Assembly: GCA_016710165.1 (NCBI GenBank)
Contig: JADJLJ010000001.1
Coordinates: forward strand, 1,364,001 to 1,428,000
Length of the DNA: 64,000 bases
Source of the DNA: Chitinophagaceae bacterium
Lineage (GTDB): Bacteria > Bacteroidota > Bacteroidia > Chitinophagales > Chitinophagaceae
Reading direction: 5' to 3'
In this document: positions 1 to 11,047 of the stretch, one piece after another
How positions within the stretch are numbered: position 1 is the first letter of the stretch
How the letters are laid out: each line of letters starts with the position of its first letter
Translations under genes and position numbers: made by a program
Notes under the pieces: generated by a model
The model's input: the letters and a program-made list of their open reading frames with translations, nothing else
Database searches by the model: none
What the model was told of the DNA's origin: nothing

Positions 1-1600
1 GCATTCCTTTTGCTGAGTCCAGGTCAACCACACTGGATATCTCAATACGCCCATATTCAGCAGATTGTTTCAAACCACCGCAGAGATAAAGCAGGTCCTG
101 CAGTGTCATGCCGCCGTATTTGTTTACCCTGCCCTCTTTTCTTACTTCGCCGAAGATCTCCACGTATTGTTTATCCGCAAACTGGTTGGAGTTAAAAAGA
201 AGCACCTGGTCGTTGGCAAATAATTCTACGTTATAAATACTGGCCGTATCATTGGTGGTGATATCCGTTAAGTTCACTTCCACCTTACTGGCTTTGATAT
301 TGGTACTGTCGCCGCCGCCCCGGAAAATATAGGCACGGGGAAGGAACGTATTCCGGGTAATGCCGCCAGCCCTGTTGATCAGGTCAAACAATTTATCGCC
401 CTTACGTATCTCGTACTGGCCCGGATATGAGACCTCTCCTTTCATTTCCACCTTGTTTATCAATCCCGGATTAATGGAAACCACTTTTACGATATCCCCG
501 TCATTAAGCGGGAAGTCCTGGTCCTTAAGAAGTGCACTGCTGGTCGGGTTTACGATGGCTGTTACATTCACATCCTTTATGATCTGCTTTTCCAGTTCGG
601 TCCGGTAAACCTTCGCCCCGCTCGAAAAGGCATCGTTCTGCAGGCCGCCTGAATATTTAAGCAGGGATTTCAGACCTTCGTCTTTTTTAAGCTGGTAGAA
701 CATCGGACGCTTGAACCGGCCCTCGGCCTTCACCCGCTTTTCCAGCGTTTGCATGATCACAAAATCATTATTCTCAAGATAGATGTGTTTCCCAAAATCG
801 CCGGTGGTCAGGTACTTATATACATCCAGTACATCAATGACCCTTCCGTTCCGCTTGATCTGTATCTCACGAAGATTGGCCAGGTCTGTGGGCCCGCCGG
901 CCAGCGAGATCACATTAAATGCATTGGTAAATGCAGAAACAGTGACAGGCCCCTGGTTCCTTACCTCACCCGCAACATTTATGGATATAGTACGTGGCTG
1001 CCCGAGTGATATGGAAATATTTGTTGACGGTGGAACAAACGATCTGAACCGTTGTGTGAGCAGGGAACGTACATTTTCAAATGTAAGACCCTGCAGGTAG
1101 ATCTTTCCGATGCTGGCGGGGAAAATGGAACCATCCCGGGCAACCGTATAATCCAGCGTGGCCTCCGCTCCATTCCACAAGGAAACAATGATCTGGTCAT
1201 ACACACCGATGGGATAATCCAGGGGCGGTGTTGACAATTCGGTAATGGAGGCAACCACACCGGAACGGAACAGGTTCATCCCATACGTATCCTCGGTAGG
1301 ATTCATCGATTGGGGCGTACTTTCTTTTACCAGGCTGTCCTTCTCAATTTTATCCTTAAGGGCTTTGTTCATTTCCTCTCCCGTCCTCTTGCTGCCGTCG
1401 GGGTTCTTATCTTTCAAAATATCATATAGCTGGGCAGGCGGCATCTGTGTTGGATTCGGCAATACCGGAACATCAGGATTATTGGGATCTTTGATCGGGT
1501 TTTGTGCCGATACCATTTTTACTGAACAAAAGAGAATCACAATAAAAACTGCGGCCGCTTTTTTAAAACCAAAATAAGTTTGCCCTGAGGTTAATAACAT
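1..1600 (-). CDS. Polysaccharide export / SLBB-domain outer-membrane protein (3' end cut by window)
   Basis: Reading from the ATG at 1600 toward base 1 gives an open frame of about 533 codons with no stop, so the C-terminus lies outside the window. Residues 1 to about 33 form a signal peptide ending in VSAQ. A Wza-like Poly_export domain follows (DYPIGVYDQIIVSLW, then VARDGSIFPASIGKIYLQG). Successive SLBB-type segments come next (INVAGEVRNQG, KAEGRFKRPMFYQL, VEMKGEVSYPGQYEIRKGD, VEIFGEVRKEGRVNKYGG). Proteins of this type form the outer-membrane exit channel for capsule or exopolysaccharide; the large Bacteroidota forms have many SLBB repeats. No other capsule gene is visible except the sugar nucleotidyltransferase nearby. 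The family is secure; the exact polysaccharide is unknown. Confidence 0.85.
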   Translation of the reverse strand, partial: MLLTSGQTYFGFKKAAAVFIVILFCSVKMVSAQNPIKDPNNPDVPVLPNPTQMPPAQLYDILKDKNPDGSKRTGEEMNKALKDKIEKDSLVKESTPQSMNPTEDTYGMNLFRSGVVASITELSTPPLDYPIGVYDQIIVSLWNGAEATLDYTVARDGSIFPASIGKIYLQGLTFENVRSLLTQRFRSFVPPSTNISISLGQPRTISINVAGEVRNQGPVTVSAFTNAFNVISLAGGPTDLANLREIQIKRNGRVIDVLDVYKYLTTGDFGKHIYLENNDFVIMQTLEKRVKAEGRFKRPMFYQLKKDEGLKSLLKYSGGLQNDAFSSGAKVYRTELEKQIIKDVNVTAIVNPTSSALLKDQDFPLNDGDIVKVVSINPGLINKVEMKGEVSYPGQYEIRKGDKLFDLINRAGGITRNTFLPRAYIFRGGGDSTNIKASKVEVNLTDITTNDTASIYNVELFANDQVLLFNSNQFADKQYVEIFGEVRKEGRVNKYGGMTLQDLLYLCGGLKQSAEYGRIEISSVVDLDSAKGM

Positions 1601-1654
1601 TTTTTGGGGGGTTGAGATTACAAATTTTTAAATAATGCGCAAATATAATATTCT

Positions 1655-2593
1655 TTATTTAAGCGGCTGCTTCAGCGATGCTTCAAACTCATTCCATATC
1701 TCTTTCACGATCTCTGCTGCCGGTTTGATCTTTCTGATGAGGGCACTTACCTGTCCTATTTCCAGTTCTCCTTCATTCATATCGCCTTCAAACATCCCTT
1801 TTTTTGCCCGGCCCCTGCCCAACAGTTTTTTCAGTTCATCCGGTGAAGCACATCGTTGTTCCGCTTCCTGCACCTGCGAATAAAAATCATTCTTCAGGAG
1901 CCTTACCGGCGTTAATTGTTTTAATGTTAATTGGGTATCGCCTTCCGAAGAAGTAATGATCCTGTTCTTGAAATTGTCGTGCGATGATGCTTCGGGACTT
2001 GCCACAAAACGGCTGCCCACCTGCACCCCTGCTGCACCCAATACCATGGCGGCCAGCATTTGTTTACCCGTGGCGATCCCGCCTGCAGCAATAACAGGTA
2101 TATCCACCGCTGCACAAACAGCTGGTACCAGCACCATGGTGGTTGTTTCTTCCCTCCCGTTATGCCCGCCGGCCTCAAAGCCTTCTGCCACCACTGCATC
2201 GCAACCGGCTTCCTGTGATTTTAATGCGAATCTGCTGCTGCTCACCACATGCACCACTTTTATCCCTTCCTGCTTTAAAACGGGTGTCCAGGTCTTTGGG
2301 TTACCCGCCGATGTAAAGACGATGGGTACTTTTTCTTCCAGGATCACCTGTATGTGCTTCTCAATATCGGGGTATAATAAAGGAACATTTACCCCAAACG
2401 GTTTTTGGGTGGCCGCTTTACACTTCTGAACATGTTCACGCAAAACCTCCGGGTACATACTGCCGCTTCCGATCAGCCCAAGCCCTCCTGCATTGCTTAC
2501 CGCACTGGCCAGCTTCCACCCGCTTGCCCAGATCATGCCGGCCTGAACAATGGGATACTCAATTTCAAAAAGACGGGTTACCCTGTTTTGCAT
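1655..2593 (-). CDS. FabK-like enoyl-ACP reductase / nitronate monooxygenase family flavoenzyme
   Basis: A 312-aa TIM-barrel flavoprotein of the FabK/2-nitropropane dioxygenase family. Visible landmarks are YPIVQAGMIWAS at the N-terminus, the AGGLGLIGSG loop, KPFGVNVPLL, the conserved histidine in EGFEAGGHNG, and the FMN phosphate-binding stretch PVIAAGGIATG...GVQVGSRF. The spacing and GGHNG motif resemble FabK, which makes acyl-ACP with NAD(P)H in fatty-acid synthesis. The same fold also includes nitronate monooxygenases, and sequence reading alone does not separate them with certainty. Length is normal. It is followed on the same strand, after a gap, by no obvious partner, so it is probably monocistronic. 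Confidence 0.8.
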   Translation of the reverse strand: MQNRVTRLFEIEYPIVQAGMIWASGWKLASAVSNAGGLGLIGSGSMYPEVLREHVQKCKAATQKPFGVNVPLLYPDIEKHIQVILEEKVPIVFTSAGNPKTWTPVLKQEGIKVVHVVSSSRFALKSQEAGCDAVVAEGFEAGGHNGREETTTMVLVPAVCAAVDIPVIAAGGIATGKQMLAAMVLGAAGVQVGSRFVASPEASSHDNFKNRIITSSEGDTQLTLKQLTPVRLLKNDFYSQVQEAEQRCASPDELKKLLGRGRAKKGMFEGDMNEGELEIGQVSALIRKIKPAAEIVKEIWNEFEASLKQPLK

Positions 2594-2743
2594 CTCGGTC
2601 AGATAGTTTTTTCAAATATCGTTAAAAAAGTAGTTCAGAAACTAAAAGTACTTTGAAACGCAAAGTAAGTGAAATTATTTTACAACCCGGTGCCTTTTTT
2701 CCAAAATTGCCCTGTAAAAGAGGTGTTGCTGAAGACTGAATGC

Positions 2744-3749
2744 CTATGATTTTCCGCCGCCGCTCAGGTCGATGGCTGTATTATCGCCAATATTGAGGCT
2801 TCGGTTCACGCCTTTTACCTCCGCATCGCTGCCAATGAGTGAGTTGCTCAGCACGATCTCAAAGAGGTTGGAATAGGCGCCGATTATGGAATCCTTGATG
2901 ATCGCATGGTTGAGGGAAGCGTGTTCGCCAATGGCAACATTGGGGCCTATGACTGAATTCCGTATATCGCAGCCCTCGCCTATATTCACCGGGGGGATGA
3001 TGATGGTATTCTCGTAGGGGTTGTCTTCCGTGGTGTTTCCGCCAAATTTCTTAAGCAAGGTGGCATTTGATTCCAGCAGGGTTTCCTTGCGGCCGCAATC
3101 GAACCAGTTATTCACTTTGAAAGACTGAAATTTTGCACCACTCTGTATCATGCACTCGGGCATCGGTAAGGTTAAACTCTCCATAGCTTTTTGCTCCCGC
3201 CGCCACGATCTTATCCAGGCAGGAGAAAAGAAAATCCGTTTCCCTGATCTTGTACACGCCCACCAGTGCCATATTGCTTTTTGGAATGGCCGGTTTTTCA
3301 ACCACCCGGCTTATGCTGCCGTCCTCTTCGATTTCTGCCACACCAAAATTACGGGGGTCGTCCACTTTTTTTACTCCCAGCATGGAGTGCGGGCTGCTGA
3401 TCACTTCCTTCACATCATACTCCGCAATGGTATCGCCCAGAACGATCAGTACTTCGTCACGGCCAACGATCTCCCGGGTAAGGTTGATGGCATGGCCGAT
3501 CCCAAAACGTTCGCTCTGCTGAACAAAATGACAGTTGAGACCGGGGTATTTGCTCTTTACATAATCCTGGATCTTTTCGCCCAGGTAACCAATGATGAAG
3601 ATGAAGTCCTTTATGCCTGCTTCACGCAACTGGTCTACAATGATACTGAGGATCGTCTTTCCTGCAAGGGGGATCAACGCTTTGGGTTGTGTATATGTAT
3701 GCGGGCGTAGCTTTGTGCCTGCGCCGGCTACCGGTATGATTGCCTTCAT
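2744..3749 (-). CDS. Sugar nucleotidyltransferase (RmlA/GlmU-like, long form), frameshifted
   Basis: The start at 3749 gives MKAIIPVAGAGTKLRPHT, the NTP-binding signature of sugar-1-phosphate nucleotidyltransferases, followed by QPKALIPLAGK, a GDTI metal-binding site and VGVYKI. The frame then breaks. Up to NLTDA it reads in one phase, and from ECMIQSGAKFQ onward (WFDCGRKETLLES and a left-handed beta-helix with hexapeptide-like turns such as IGPNVAIGEHA) it reads in another. Restoring 2 nt (or removing one C) near 3158 gives about 335 aa, the normal length of the Bacteroidota long form. The enzyme would activate a sugar phosphate with (d)NTP, perhaps for the nearby export system. The break sits in a C-run and is probably a sequencing error. 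Confidence 0.8.
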
Positions 3750-3874
3750 TGTTAAAACCTGGTCTGCCTGCGGCAGCATGTTTAGTTTACAATTGAGTTC
3801 TTCTTAGCTTGAAACGGCTGTGAAAGTAGTGAATTTTGTGTAAAAACAACACGAAGAAACGGGTTTATAATCAA

Positions 3875-3906
3875 TTGAGTAAAATAGCCGCTGCTGCTTA
3901 TATTTG
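3875..3906 (+). promoter_or_regulatory. Bacteroidota-type promoter of glyA
   Basis: TTG at 3875-3877 and TATATTTG at 3899-3906 are separated by 21 nt, matching the Bacteroidota housekeeping consensus TTG / TAnnTTTG. Transcription would start near 3912, leaving a leader of about a dozen bases before the ATG at 3924. This also argues against an upstream GTG start that would overlap the -7 box. Confidence 0.7.
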
Positions 3907-3923
3907 TGCCTCAATATTTTTTT

Positions 3924-5201
3924 ATGCAAAAAGACAGCCTGGTTTTTGATCTGATAAAGAAAGAACTGGAGCGCCAGCGTAACGGCATTGAACTCATCGC
4001 TTCTGAGAACTTCACCAGCCTGCAGGTGATGCAGGCCATGGGAACAGTACCCACCAATAAATATGCAGAAGGTTATCCCGGTAAAAGATATTACGGCGGT
4101 TGTGAAGTGGTGGATGAAATAGAACAACTGGCCATCGACCGCCTGAAAAAGGTTTTCAATTGTTCCTGGGCCAATGTGCAGCCACACAGCGGCGCTTCTG
4201 CCAATGCAGCCGTTTTCCTGGCCGTAATGAAACCCGGTGAAAAATTCCTGGGCCTTGACCTGAGCATGGGGGGGCACCTTACCCACGGCAGCCCGGCCAA
4301 CTTCAGCGGTAAAACCTACCATGCCATCCATTATGGCGTTACCAGGGAAGGCATTGTTGATTATGAACAGCTGGAAGCCAAAGCAAGGACAGAAAAACCA
4401 AAGATGATCATCTGCGGCGCTTCTGCATACAGCCGCGACTGGGATTATAAACGCATCCGTGCCATTGCCGATGAAGTAGGTGCGGTTGTATTTGCAGACA
4501 TTGCACACCCGGCCGGATTAATTGCCAGTGGCTTATTGAACGACCCCTTTGATCATTGCCATATCGTTTCATCCACTACCCATAAAACTCTGCGTGGGCC
4601 AAGAGGCGGCATCATCATGCTGCGGCATGATTTTGAAAACCCATGGGGAATAAAAGATCCCAAGGGAAACCTCCGCACGATGAGTTCGCTGCTTGACCTG
4701 GCGGTATTCCCCGGCTCACAGGGCGGACCGTTGGAACATGTGATCGCTGCGAAAGCAGTTTCTTTCGGAGAAATTTTATCTGAAGATTTTAAAGCGTACG
4801 GACAACAGGTCATCAGCAATGCACAGGCCATGGCCGGGGCATTTGTTAAAAAGGATTACCAGCTTATCAGTGGCGGTACCGACAATCATTTAATGCTGAT
4901 CGATCTCCGCAATAAGAACCTCACCGGCAAAAAAGCACAGGAAACCCTGGACAGGGCACACATCACGTTAAACAAGAATGCTGTTCCCTTTGATGACAAG
5001 AGCCCCTTTGTTACTTCCGGTATCCGGGTAGGCGTTCCGGCAGTAACCACCCGGGGAATGAATGAAGAACAGATGCAGACAATAGTAGGTCTCATTGATA
5101 AGGTGCTGATGAACGCCGATGATGAAAAAATAATTTCATCCGTAAAGGAAGAAGTGAAGACCTTCATGCGTCAGTTCCCGTTATATCCTGAACTGGGCTG
5201 A
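3924..5201 (+). CDS. glyA: Serine hydroxymethyltransferase
   Basis: A 425-aa PLP enzyme that interconverts serine and glycine while loading tetrahydrofolate with a one-carbon unit in the cytosol. Diagnostic segments are the N-terminal LIASENFTS, NKYAEGYPGKRYYGG, NVQPHSGASAN, and the PLP lysine in VSSTTHKTLRGPRGG. DIAHPAGLIASG contributes the aspartate that binds the pyridine ring. Near the C-terminus are VTSGIRVGVPAVTTRG and the final helices. The ATG at 3924 is chosen because it begins MQKDSLVF and lies just below a good promoter; an in-frame GTG at 3906 overlaps the -7 box. Length and motifs are complete. It stands alone, divergent from the nucleotidyltransferase. Confidence 0.97.
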   Translation: MQKDSLVFDLIKKELERQRNGIELIASENFTSLQVMQAMGTVPTNKYAEGYPGKRYYGGCEVVDEIEQLAIDRLKKVFNCSWANVQPHSGASANAAVFLAVMKPGEKFLGLDLSMGGHLTHGSPANFSGKTYHAIHYGVTREGIVDYEQLEAKARTEKPKMIICGASAYSRDWDYKRIRAIADEVGAVVFADIAHPAGLIASGLLNDPFDHCHIVSSTTHKTLRGPRGGIIMLRHDFENPWGIKDPKGNLRTMSSLLDLAVFPGSQGGPLEHVIAAKAVSFGEILSEDFKAYGQQVISNAQAMAGAFVKKDYQLISGGTDNHLMLIDLRNKNLTGKKAQETLDRAHITLNKNAVPFDDKSPFVTSGIRVGVPAVTTRGMNEEQMQTIVGLIDKVLMNADDEKIISSVKEEVKTFMRQFPLYPELG

Positions 5202-5510
5202 TTCCATTTAATCAAGCTGCCCCCTTTTACTGCTTACCAGTTTGTGGTATTTGCCGGCAATTATCTTCCGGTTACTTTTGCGCATTGCATAATGGGAAGA
5301 TCGCATAACAGGAATGACAGACGGTTTTAAAAGGACCTTATCCCTGCTTTGAAGTATGGTTGATAAATAGTTTTCCACCTTTCCGGTCTGTCTAAAAAAA
5401 TAATATTAATATTACGGCAGAATTACCCCGATCACTCCCTGGATAAAGCAAGAAAGACTCCAATTCCTCCGGAAGCCGCTTGACCTAACTACTTAATTAA
5501 TTTTCATTCC
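5202..5510. other. Intergenic region ahead of the first fibre gene
   Basis: A 309-bp gap. No RNA gene or convincing ORF is visible. Its right end holds the upstream element shared with the second fibre gene (5446-5474), followed by an AT-rich stretch with CTTAATTAA before the start codon. An imperfect inverted pair (GACAGACGG near 5313 and CCGGTCTGTC near 5384) could be a transcript end after glyA, but it is weak. Confidence 0.5.
5446..5474 (+). promoter_or_regulatory. Conserved upstream element of fibre gene 1
   Basis: A 29-bp block beginning AAGCAAGA, with CCAATTCC in its middle and CGGAA at its end. By hand alignment it is identical at 23 of 29 positions, without gaps, to 11454-11482 upstream of the second fibre gene. 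CTTAATTAA also recurs between each block and its ATG. It could be a shared promoter or leader element, or simply retained from duplication. Confidence 0.5.
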
Positions 5511-8500
5511 ATGAACCAATTTTACCGTTTGGTGTTTGCAACTATTATTGCATGCACACTGCACCTTACTGCAACCTCCCAATCACTAAGTATCAATACC
5601 GATGGCAGCACGGCCGACCCCAGCGCTTTACTGGATGTAAAAAGCATCAGCAAGGGCATACTGGTACCCCGTATGAACAAGACAGAAAGAAATGCGATCG
5701 CCACACCTGCCACCGGCCTCATGGTCTTTCAGAATGCCCCGGACAGCGTTGGCTTTTATTATTATAACGGAACATCCTGGTTATGGCTGGCCACTGCCAG
5801 TTCAACGGCCGGCTGGTTAACTACCGGGAATGCCGGCATTGACCCGGCCAATAATTTCCTGGGTACCACCGACGCCAATTCAGTACGGCTGCGGTACAAC
5901 AATATCTTTTCCGGACAATTAAATGATACCACGACCTATTTTGGTTACAAAGCAGGACTTACAAACCCGGCCCTTGCTCACAATATCGGCATTGGCCCAG
6001 GTGCTTTGCAAAACAATACCACTACCTATAATATAGCCATTGGCGACAGCGCTCTGTACAGCAACACGGCAGGTGGGGTGATCGGTATCGGTTACCGTAC
6101 CCTGCAGGTGAATGCCGGTTACGACAATATAGCCATCGGCTACAATGCACTGGACAGCAACGGGGCCGGCGCCCGGAATGTTGCGATAGGAAATCATGCA
6201 CTTCGCAGCAATAAAACCGGTAATTACAATACGGCGGTGGGGTATGTTTCCCTTGCCAACAACACGGGTTCTTTTAATACGGCTGTGGGTGATTACAGCC
6301 TGGGTTTAAATACCACCGGTACAGCCAATACATCCATAGGGTCAAATATACTTGTGTATAATACCACCGGCGCTGCAAATACGGCGCTGGGTGCCAACAG
6401 TATGTTCTATAATGTGGCAGGATCCAATAATACGGCTGTAGGATACCAGAGCCTTCTTACGAACGACAGTGCCAGTGGTAATACAGCCATTGGCCGGCAC
6501 AGCATGTATTCGCATAAACGAAATGCGAATAATACAGCGATCGGGTTTGAATCAATGCAACTCGATTCTGCCGGCGCAAACAATACGGCTGCAGGCTGGA
6601 GGGCTTTAAGGAATAATAAGACGGGGGTAGAAAATGTGGCACTGGGTGTAGGTGCCCTGGAAGCAACCAGCGCCGGGTCTTATAATGTAGCAGTAGGCAG
6701 AAGCGCTGCCTTTTTTACCGATACGGTTGACTTCACCACTTCTGTCGGCCACGCCGCTGCAGCCTATAACCTGCGTGAAAGGATCACCGCCGTTGGTGCC
6801 TATGCGGGGTACACGAATGCATACAGTTCCACCGACATCACCCAGGGAGCAGAAAATACTGCCATTGGGTATGCAGCGCTTACCGGGAATGCGTTTGGAA
6901 GCAAGAACGTGGCGATCGGGTATAAAGCGGGTGCCATTTTTGAACCGGGTTCATATTCCGGAACTGCCCCGTCGAGAAATGTTGCCATTGGCGATTCGGC
7001 CTACCAGCAGGGCCGGGGTAATGATGTAGTGGCTATCGGTTACCGTGCATTGAGCAAAAGCACCACCAATCATCACCAAAGCGTGGCTGTGGGAAGCCGT
7101 GCATTGATGAATGCGACCGCCACGTATCCAAATACTGCAGTGGGTTACTCCAGCCAGGACAGCGCTATTACGGGGGGTGCCAATACCTCTTTAGGGAGCT
7201 ATTCCCTGATGAGTAATAAAACAGGGGGAAATAATACCGCCATCGGCAATGCCGCCATGATGGAGGCATATAATCCTGCAGGATTGAATTACCCGTTCGA
7301 TAATACGGCCGTTGGCAATGATGCATTACGGTTTACCCGTTATTACGGACACGTAGCCATGGGTGCAGGCGCCTTGCGTAATGATACATCGGGGGTTTAT
7401 AACACCGCCGTTGGCTATCTGTCCATGTACAACAACCTCAGCGGCACGGTAAACACAGCACTGGGAACAAGCGCACTCCGCAGTAATATTACCGGTGGAG
7501 GAAATACTGCTTTAGGTACCAATGCCATGTACTATCACAAGATCAATAACTACAATACAGCCATTGGTTACGAATCCATGATCATGGATTCGGCAGGCAC
7601 CTTGAACACCGCCATGGGCTGGAGGTCGCTGCGCTATAATATCCAGGGCTCAGAAAATACGGCATTGGGTGTTGGGGCGCTGGAATTTACCGACAGCGCT
7701 TACGGCAATACTGCAGTAGGCCGCGGTGCCATGCTCGGCACGTTCAACAACACCACCAACCTGGCATACAACACCGTAATGGGATTTTATGCCGGAGCTC
7801 AAATGGACAGTGTGTACGAAGTAACCGCAATCGGTACGCAGGCTGGCTATAACAACCGGGGATATCAAAATACGTTCATCGGCGCTAATTCCGGCGTCGG
7901 CTTCAGCGGATCCAACCTGACCGGTATTGAAAATACCGGGCTGGGCGCCTATACATTAAGCTATAACAATACCGGCAAGAGCAATACAGGAGTTGGTTTA
8001 GGTGCTCTTTACGGCAACCGCACCGGGAACGGAAGCGTGGCCGTGGGTACCCGGGCATTGGCCAATGGAAACAGTTACAGTTATAATATTGCCATCGGCG
8101 ACAGCGCCATGTATGGGAACAATGCAAGCAATAACCTGGCAATAGGAACTTTTGCCATGCGGTTCAATAATACCGGTACCCCTAATACTGCCGTGGGTAA
8201 TTATGCCATGGAAAACAACCTCACGGGAAATTTGAATACCGCCCTGGGATACCAGGCACTGAATGCCAATACCGCCGCCCATGAAGTTTCTGCAGTGGGT
8301 TACAGGGCATTGGCAAATTATACCTCCACCGGATCAACCTGGAACACGGCATTGGGAAGTTTAGCCGGTGAAAATTTTACTACGGGAACACAAAATGTAA
8401 TGATCGGTACCTGGGCCATGAGAAACCATCTAACGGGAATCAGGAACACCGCTGTTGGTAATGTAGCGCTGCATAATGGAGCAACCGGGGATGGCAACAC

Positions 8501-9448
8501 GGCTATAGGAGATAATTCCCTGCTGAACACCAGTGGAAATAATAATGTGGGCCTCGGAAGGGATGCAGGAAATAATATCAGTTCAGGTTCAAACAATACA
8601 CTGATGGGATATGTCTCTGATGTTTCCGTTGGTACCCTTATCAACGCAACGGCTGTTGGTGCAAATGCGCTTGTATCACAAAATAACAGCATGGTCTTGG
8701 GAAGTATCAATGGTTTGAACAGCGCAACAGCCACGGTAAATGTAGGTATTGGCGAAACATCTCCCAATGCACGCCTGCACATTACCCGCAATGGGGCAAG
8801 CGGGGGTACTTATCATGTCAGTTCTTCTTTGATCATTGAAGACAATACCAGTTCATACATACAACTCACTAATCCCAATGCAAACGAAACGGGCATCCTT
8901 TCGGGCAACGCTTCAAATTTTATCAGGAGTGCCTTCATTTTTGCCTCCGACAGCACGCTTCGTTTAAGGGCAGGCGGAAATATAAACAGGATGATAGTTG
9001 ATAACAATGGAAATGTTGGTATTGGTACAATGACCCCTGCTTACCAGTTGGAATTATCTACCAACTCGGCGGGTAAACCACTTAGCAATGCCTGGACTAT
9101 CAGTTCTGATGAACGCCTGAAAACAATTGATGGAAATTATACGAAAGGGTGGCAGATATTTTAAAACTCAATACGATCAAATATCATTATGCTCCCGGTA
9201 ATGCAAGGAACCTGCCTACAGAAGAACAGGGCTATGGTTTCTCTGCCCAGGAAGTGCAAAAGGTTTTTCCGGAAGCGGTAAAAACAGGAAAGGATGGTTA
9301 CCTGAACTTTGACATTCACCCGATTCTTGTTTCATACATCAATGCCTTCAAAGAACAGCAGCAACAGATCGAAGACCTGAAAAAGAAGAATGAAAAGCTG
9401 GAAAAAGATATGCAATTGATCCGGGCAAAACTGGGTATTAATAATTAA
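5511..9448 (+). CDS. Giant beta-roll fibre protein with S74-type C-terminal chaperone domain (copy 1), frameshifted
   Basis: A signal peptide (about residues 1-23) precedes an attachment-like domain (LDVKSISKGILVPRMNKTERNAI, then GLMVFQNAPDSVGFYYYNG). Several dozen repeats of about 22 residues follow, of the form NTAxGxxAL...NTTG, resembling the YadA/haemagglutinin head beta-roll of trimeric fibres. The C-terminus carries SSDERLKT and GYGFSAQEVQKVFPEAVK, the tail-spike intramolecular chaperone (Peptidase S74) in which the SD site is self-cleaved, then a coiled coil (EQQQQIEDLKKKNEKLEK). The frame breaks at about 9149. Restoring one T (GGGTTGGCA) joins the halves and gives exactly 1312 codons plus stop. 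It is expected at the cell surface; ligand unknown. It is paralogous to the gene at 11521. Confidence 0.85.
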
Positions 9449-9479
9449 AATTGTTATTTTCACATCAAACCATAACAGC

Positions 9480-11018
9480 ATGCTAACGAGAATAACCAGG
9501 TTTTTCAGTTTGCTTTTTCTTTCCGGCAATATCTACAGCCAGCAACTGGCCCGTGCCACCGATGTGCAGATGGTGACTGAAGCCGGTACCAAAATAGTAA
9601 TGACCGGCGGGATCACGTTCAAAGGCACCAGCAACTGGGTGAACAACGGGGAGACCCATATATACAAGACCACGGTCTCTTCTCCCGAAGGCTGGCTTGA
9701 TTCCACCTCCGCCCCCAATGGGGTATTGAGTGCCACCAGTACCGGTAATGTTTTTTTCCGCGGCAACCAGCGCCAGAGTTTCTATGGCAAGACAAGATTT
9801 TATGACCTGACCATCCGCAATACCGCAGGCGATACATTGCTGTCTTCCTGTGAAGTAAGAAATATCCTGAATCTGGATACAGGTTTTGTGTTCACAAGAA
9901 CCGGTTATGGTAACGACAGCCTCTGGGTCTCCAACCCGGCCATCAACGCCATCGCTTCCACCAGCAACTTTACCGAGAGTTGGGTGAACGGCAGGCTGAG
10001 CAGGTCGGGTAATGTGATCGGCAGCTTACCTACTTTTTATTTATTCCCGGTTGGAAAAACAGATAGTTTATATGCACCCGTGCGGCTGGAGAAAGGAACT
10101 GCCAATTTAGCCGTGTGGACGGTTGAATATTTTCCCGATACCCCGTTCAACCACCTGAATGTACTCAGTCCCCCGATCGATCATATCAGCCGGGTGGAAT
10201 ACTGGGAGATGACCGGCAATGCAGTTTCGGATGCCAGTGCAAGGGTAAGTTTATCGTGGAGGGGATACAGCCGGGTAAGCAATGATCCTGCTGTAAGAGA
10301 TAGTTTGATCGTTACACAGTATATCTTACAGCCCCCCTTCATGTGGGGTTTGCCCGGTGGCTGGGTCACCGGCATGACTACGGGTGCAGACAGCCTTGCA
10401 GGATATGTAAGGTCAAATGCGTTCAATGGTTTCAGCTATGATGAAAGAAGGTTCACCCTGGGTACCAACAGCAAATACAATGGTCTGCCGGTGAAACTCA
10501 TTTATTTCAACGCCATTGCCGATGGCAATAAAGTAAGGCTCGACTGGGAAGCTGCCAATGAACAGGATACCCGGACCTATGAAATTGAAAGATCACTCAA
10601 TGCCATCAACTTCACACAACTGGCAACGGTCAGTTCAAGGCAACTTGCTCTTTCTGCATACACCGGTTACGATCTCAATCCTGTTATGGGATGGAACTAT
10701 TACCGGTTGAAGATCATCGACAGGTCGGGCAGTTATTTCTATTCACCCGTTCGCCCGGTCAGGTTTGATAAGGGACTTGAGCAGGTCAGGCTGTTCCCCA
10801 ACCCGGCCAGCGATGTGCTGAACATCCAGTTACCCTCTTCGTATGTGAATGAAAGCATCATCAATATCTACGGTGTGGATGGTAAATTTATGGTCAGCCG
10901 GAAACCATCGGCCAATATCGTTGTGCTGAATGTGCTGCCGCTGCCTTCGGGAACATATATCATCCAGATAACAAAGACCAACGGAACCAAAGAGACTTAC
11001 CGTTTTGTAAAACAATAA
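9480..11018 (+). CDS. T9SS type-A sorting domain exported protein
   Basis: 512 aa with a signal peptide (to about residue 20, NIYSQQ), a beta-rich body of no recognised family, and a fibronectin-like stretch (LPVKLIYFNAIADGNKVRLDWE...YEIERS), typical just ahead of Bacteroidota sorting domains. The C-terminal domain has LFPNPASDVLNIQLP, GVDGK and LPSGTYIIQI...YRFVKQ, the type A signal for export through the type IX system and surface attachment. It starts about 30 nt after the first fibre gene and is followed 30 nt later by the proline-rich gene, so these three probably form one transcript. Confidence 0.85.
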   Translation: MLTRITRFFSLLFLSGNIYSQQLARATDVQMVTEAGTKIVMTGGITFKGTSNWVNNGETHIYKTTVSSPEGWLDSTSAPNGVLSATSTGNVFFRGNQRQSFYGKTRFYDLTIRNTAGDTLLSSCEVRNILNLDTGFVFTRTGYGNDSLWVSNPAINAIASTSNFTESWVNGRLSRSGNVIGSLPTFYLFPVGKTDSLYAPVRLEKGTANLAVWTVEYFPDTPFNHLNVLSPPIDHISRVEYWEMTGNAVSDASARVSLSWRGYSRVSNDPAVRDSLIVTQYILQPPFMWGLPGGWVTGMTTGADSLAGYVRSNAFNGFSYDERRFTLGTNSKYNGLPVKLIYFNAIADGNKVRLDWEAANEQDTRTYEIERSLNAINFTQLATVSSRQLALSAYTGYDLNPVMGWNYYRLKIIDRSGSYFYSPVRPVRFDKGLEQVRLFPNPASDVLNIQLPSSYVNESIINIYGVDGKFMVSRKPSANIVVLNVLPLPSGTYIIQITKTNGTKETYRFVKQ

Positions 11019-11047
11019 AAACGAAAGAAGTAAACACATCATCAACC

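Noticed and set aside
3750..3923. Glycine or other riboswitch ahead of glyA
   Set aside because: The promoter at 3875-3906 leaves a leader of only about a dozen bases, too short for an aptamer.
3804..4508. 234-codon reverse ORF
   Set aside because: It overlaps the glyA coding region antisense and has no motif.
9140..9170. Programmed ribosomal frameshift in fibre gene 1
   Set aside because: No slippery heptamer or following structure is evident, and similar one-base defects occur in many unrelated genes, so error is simpler.
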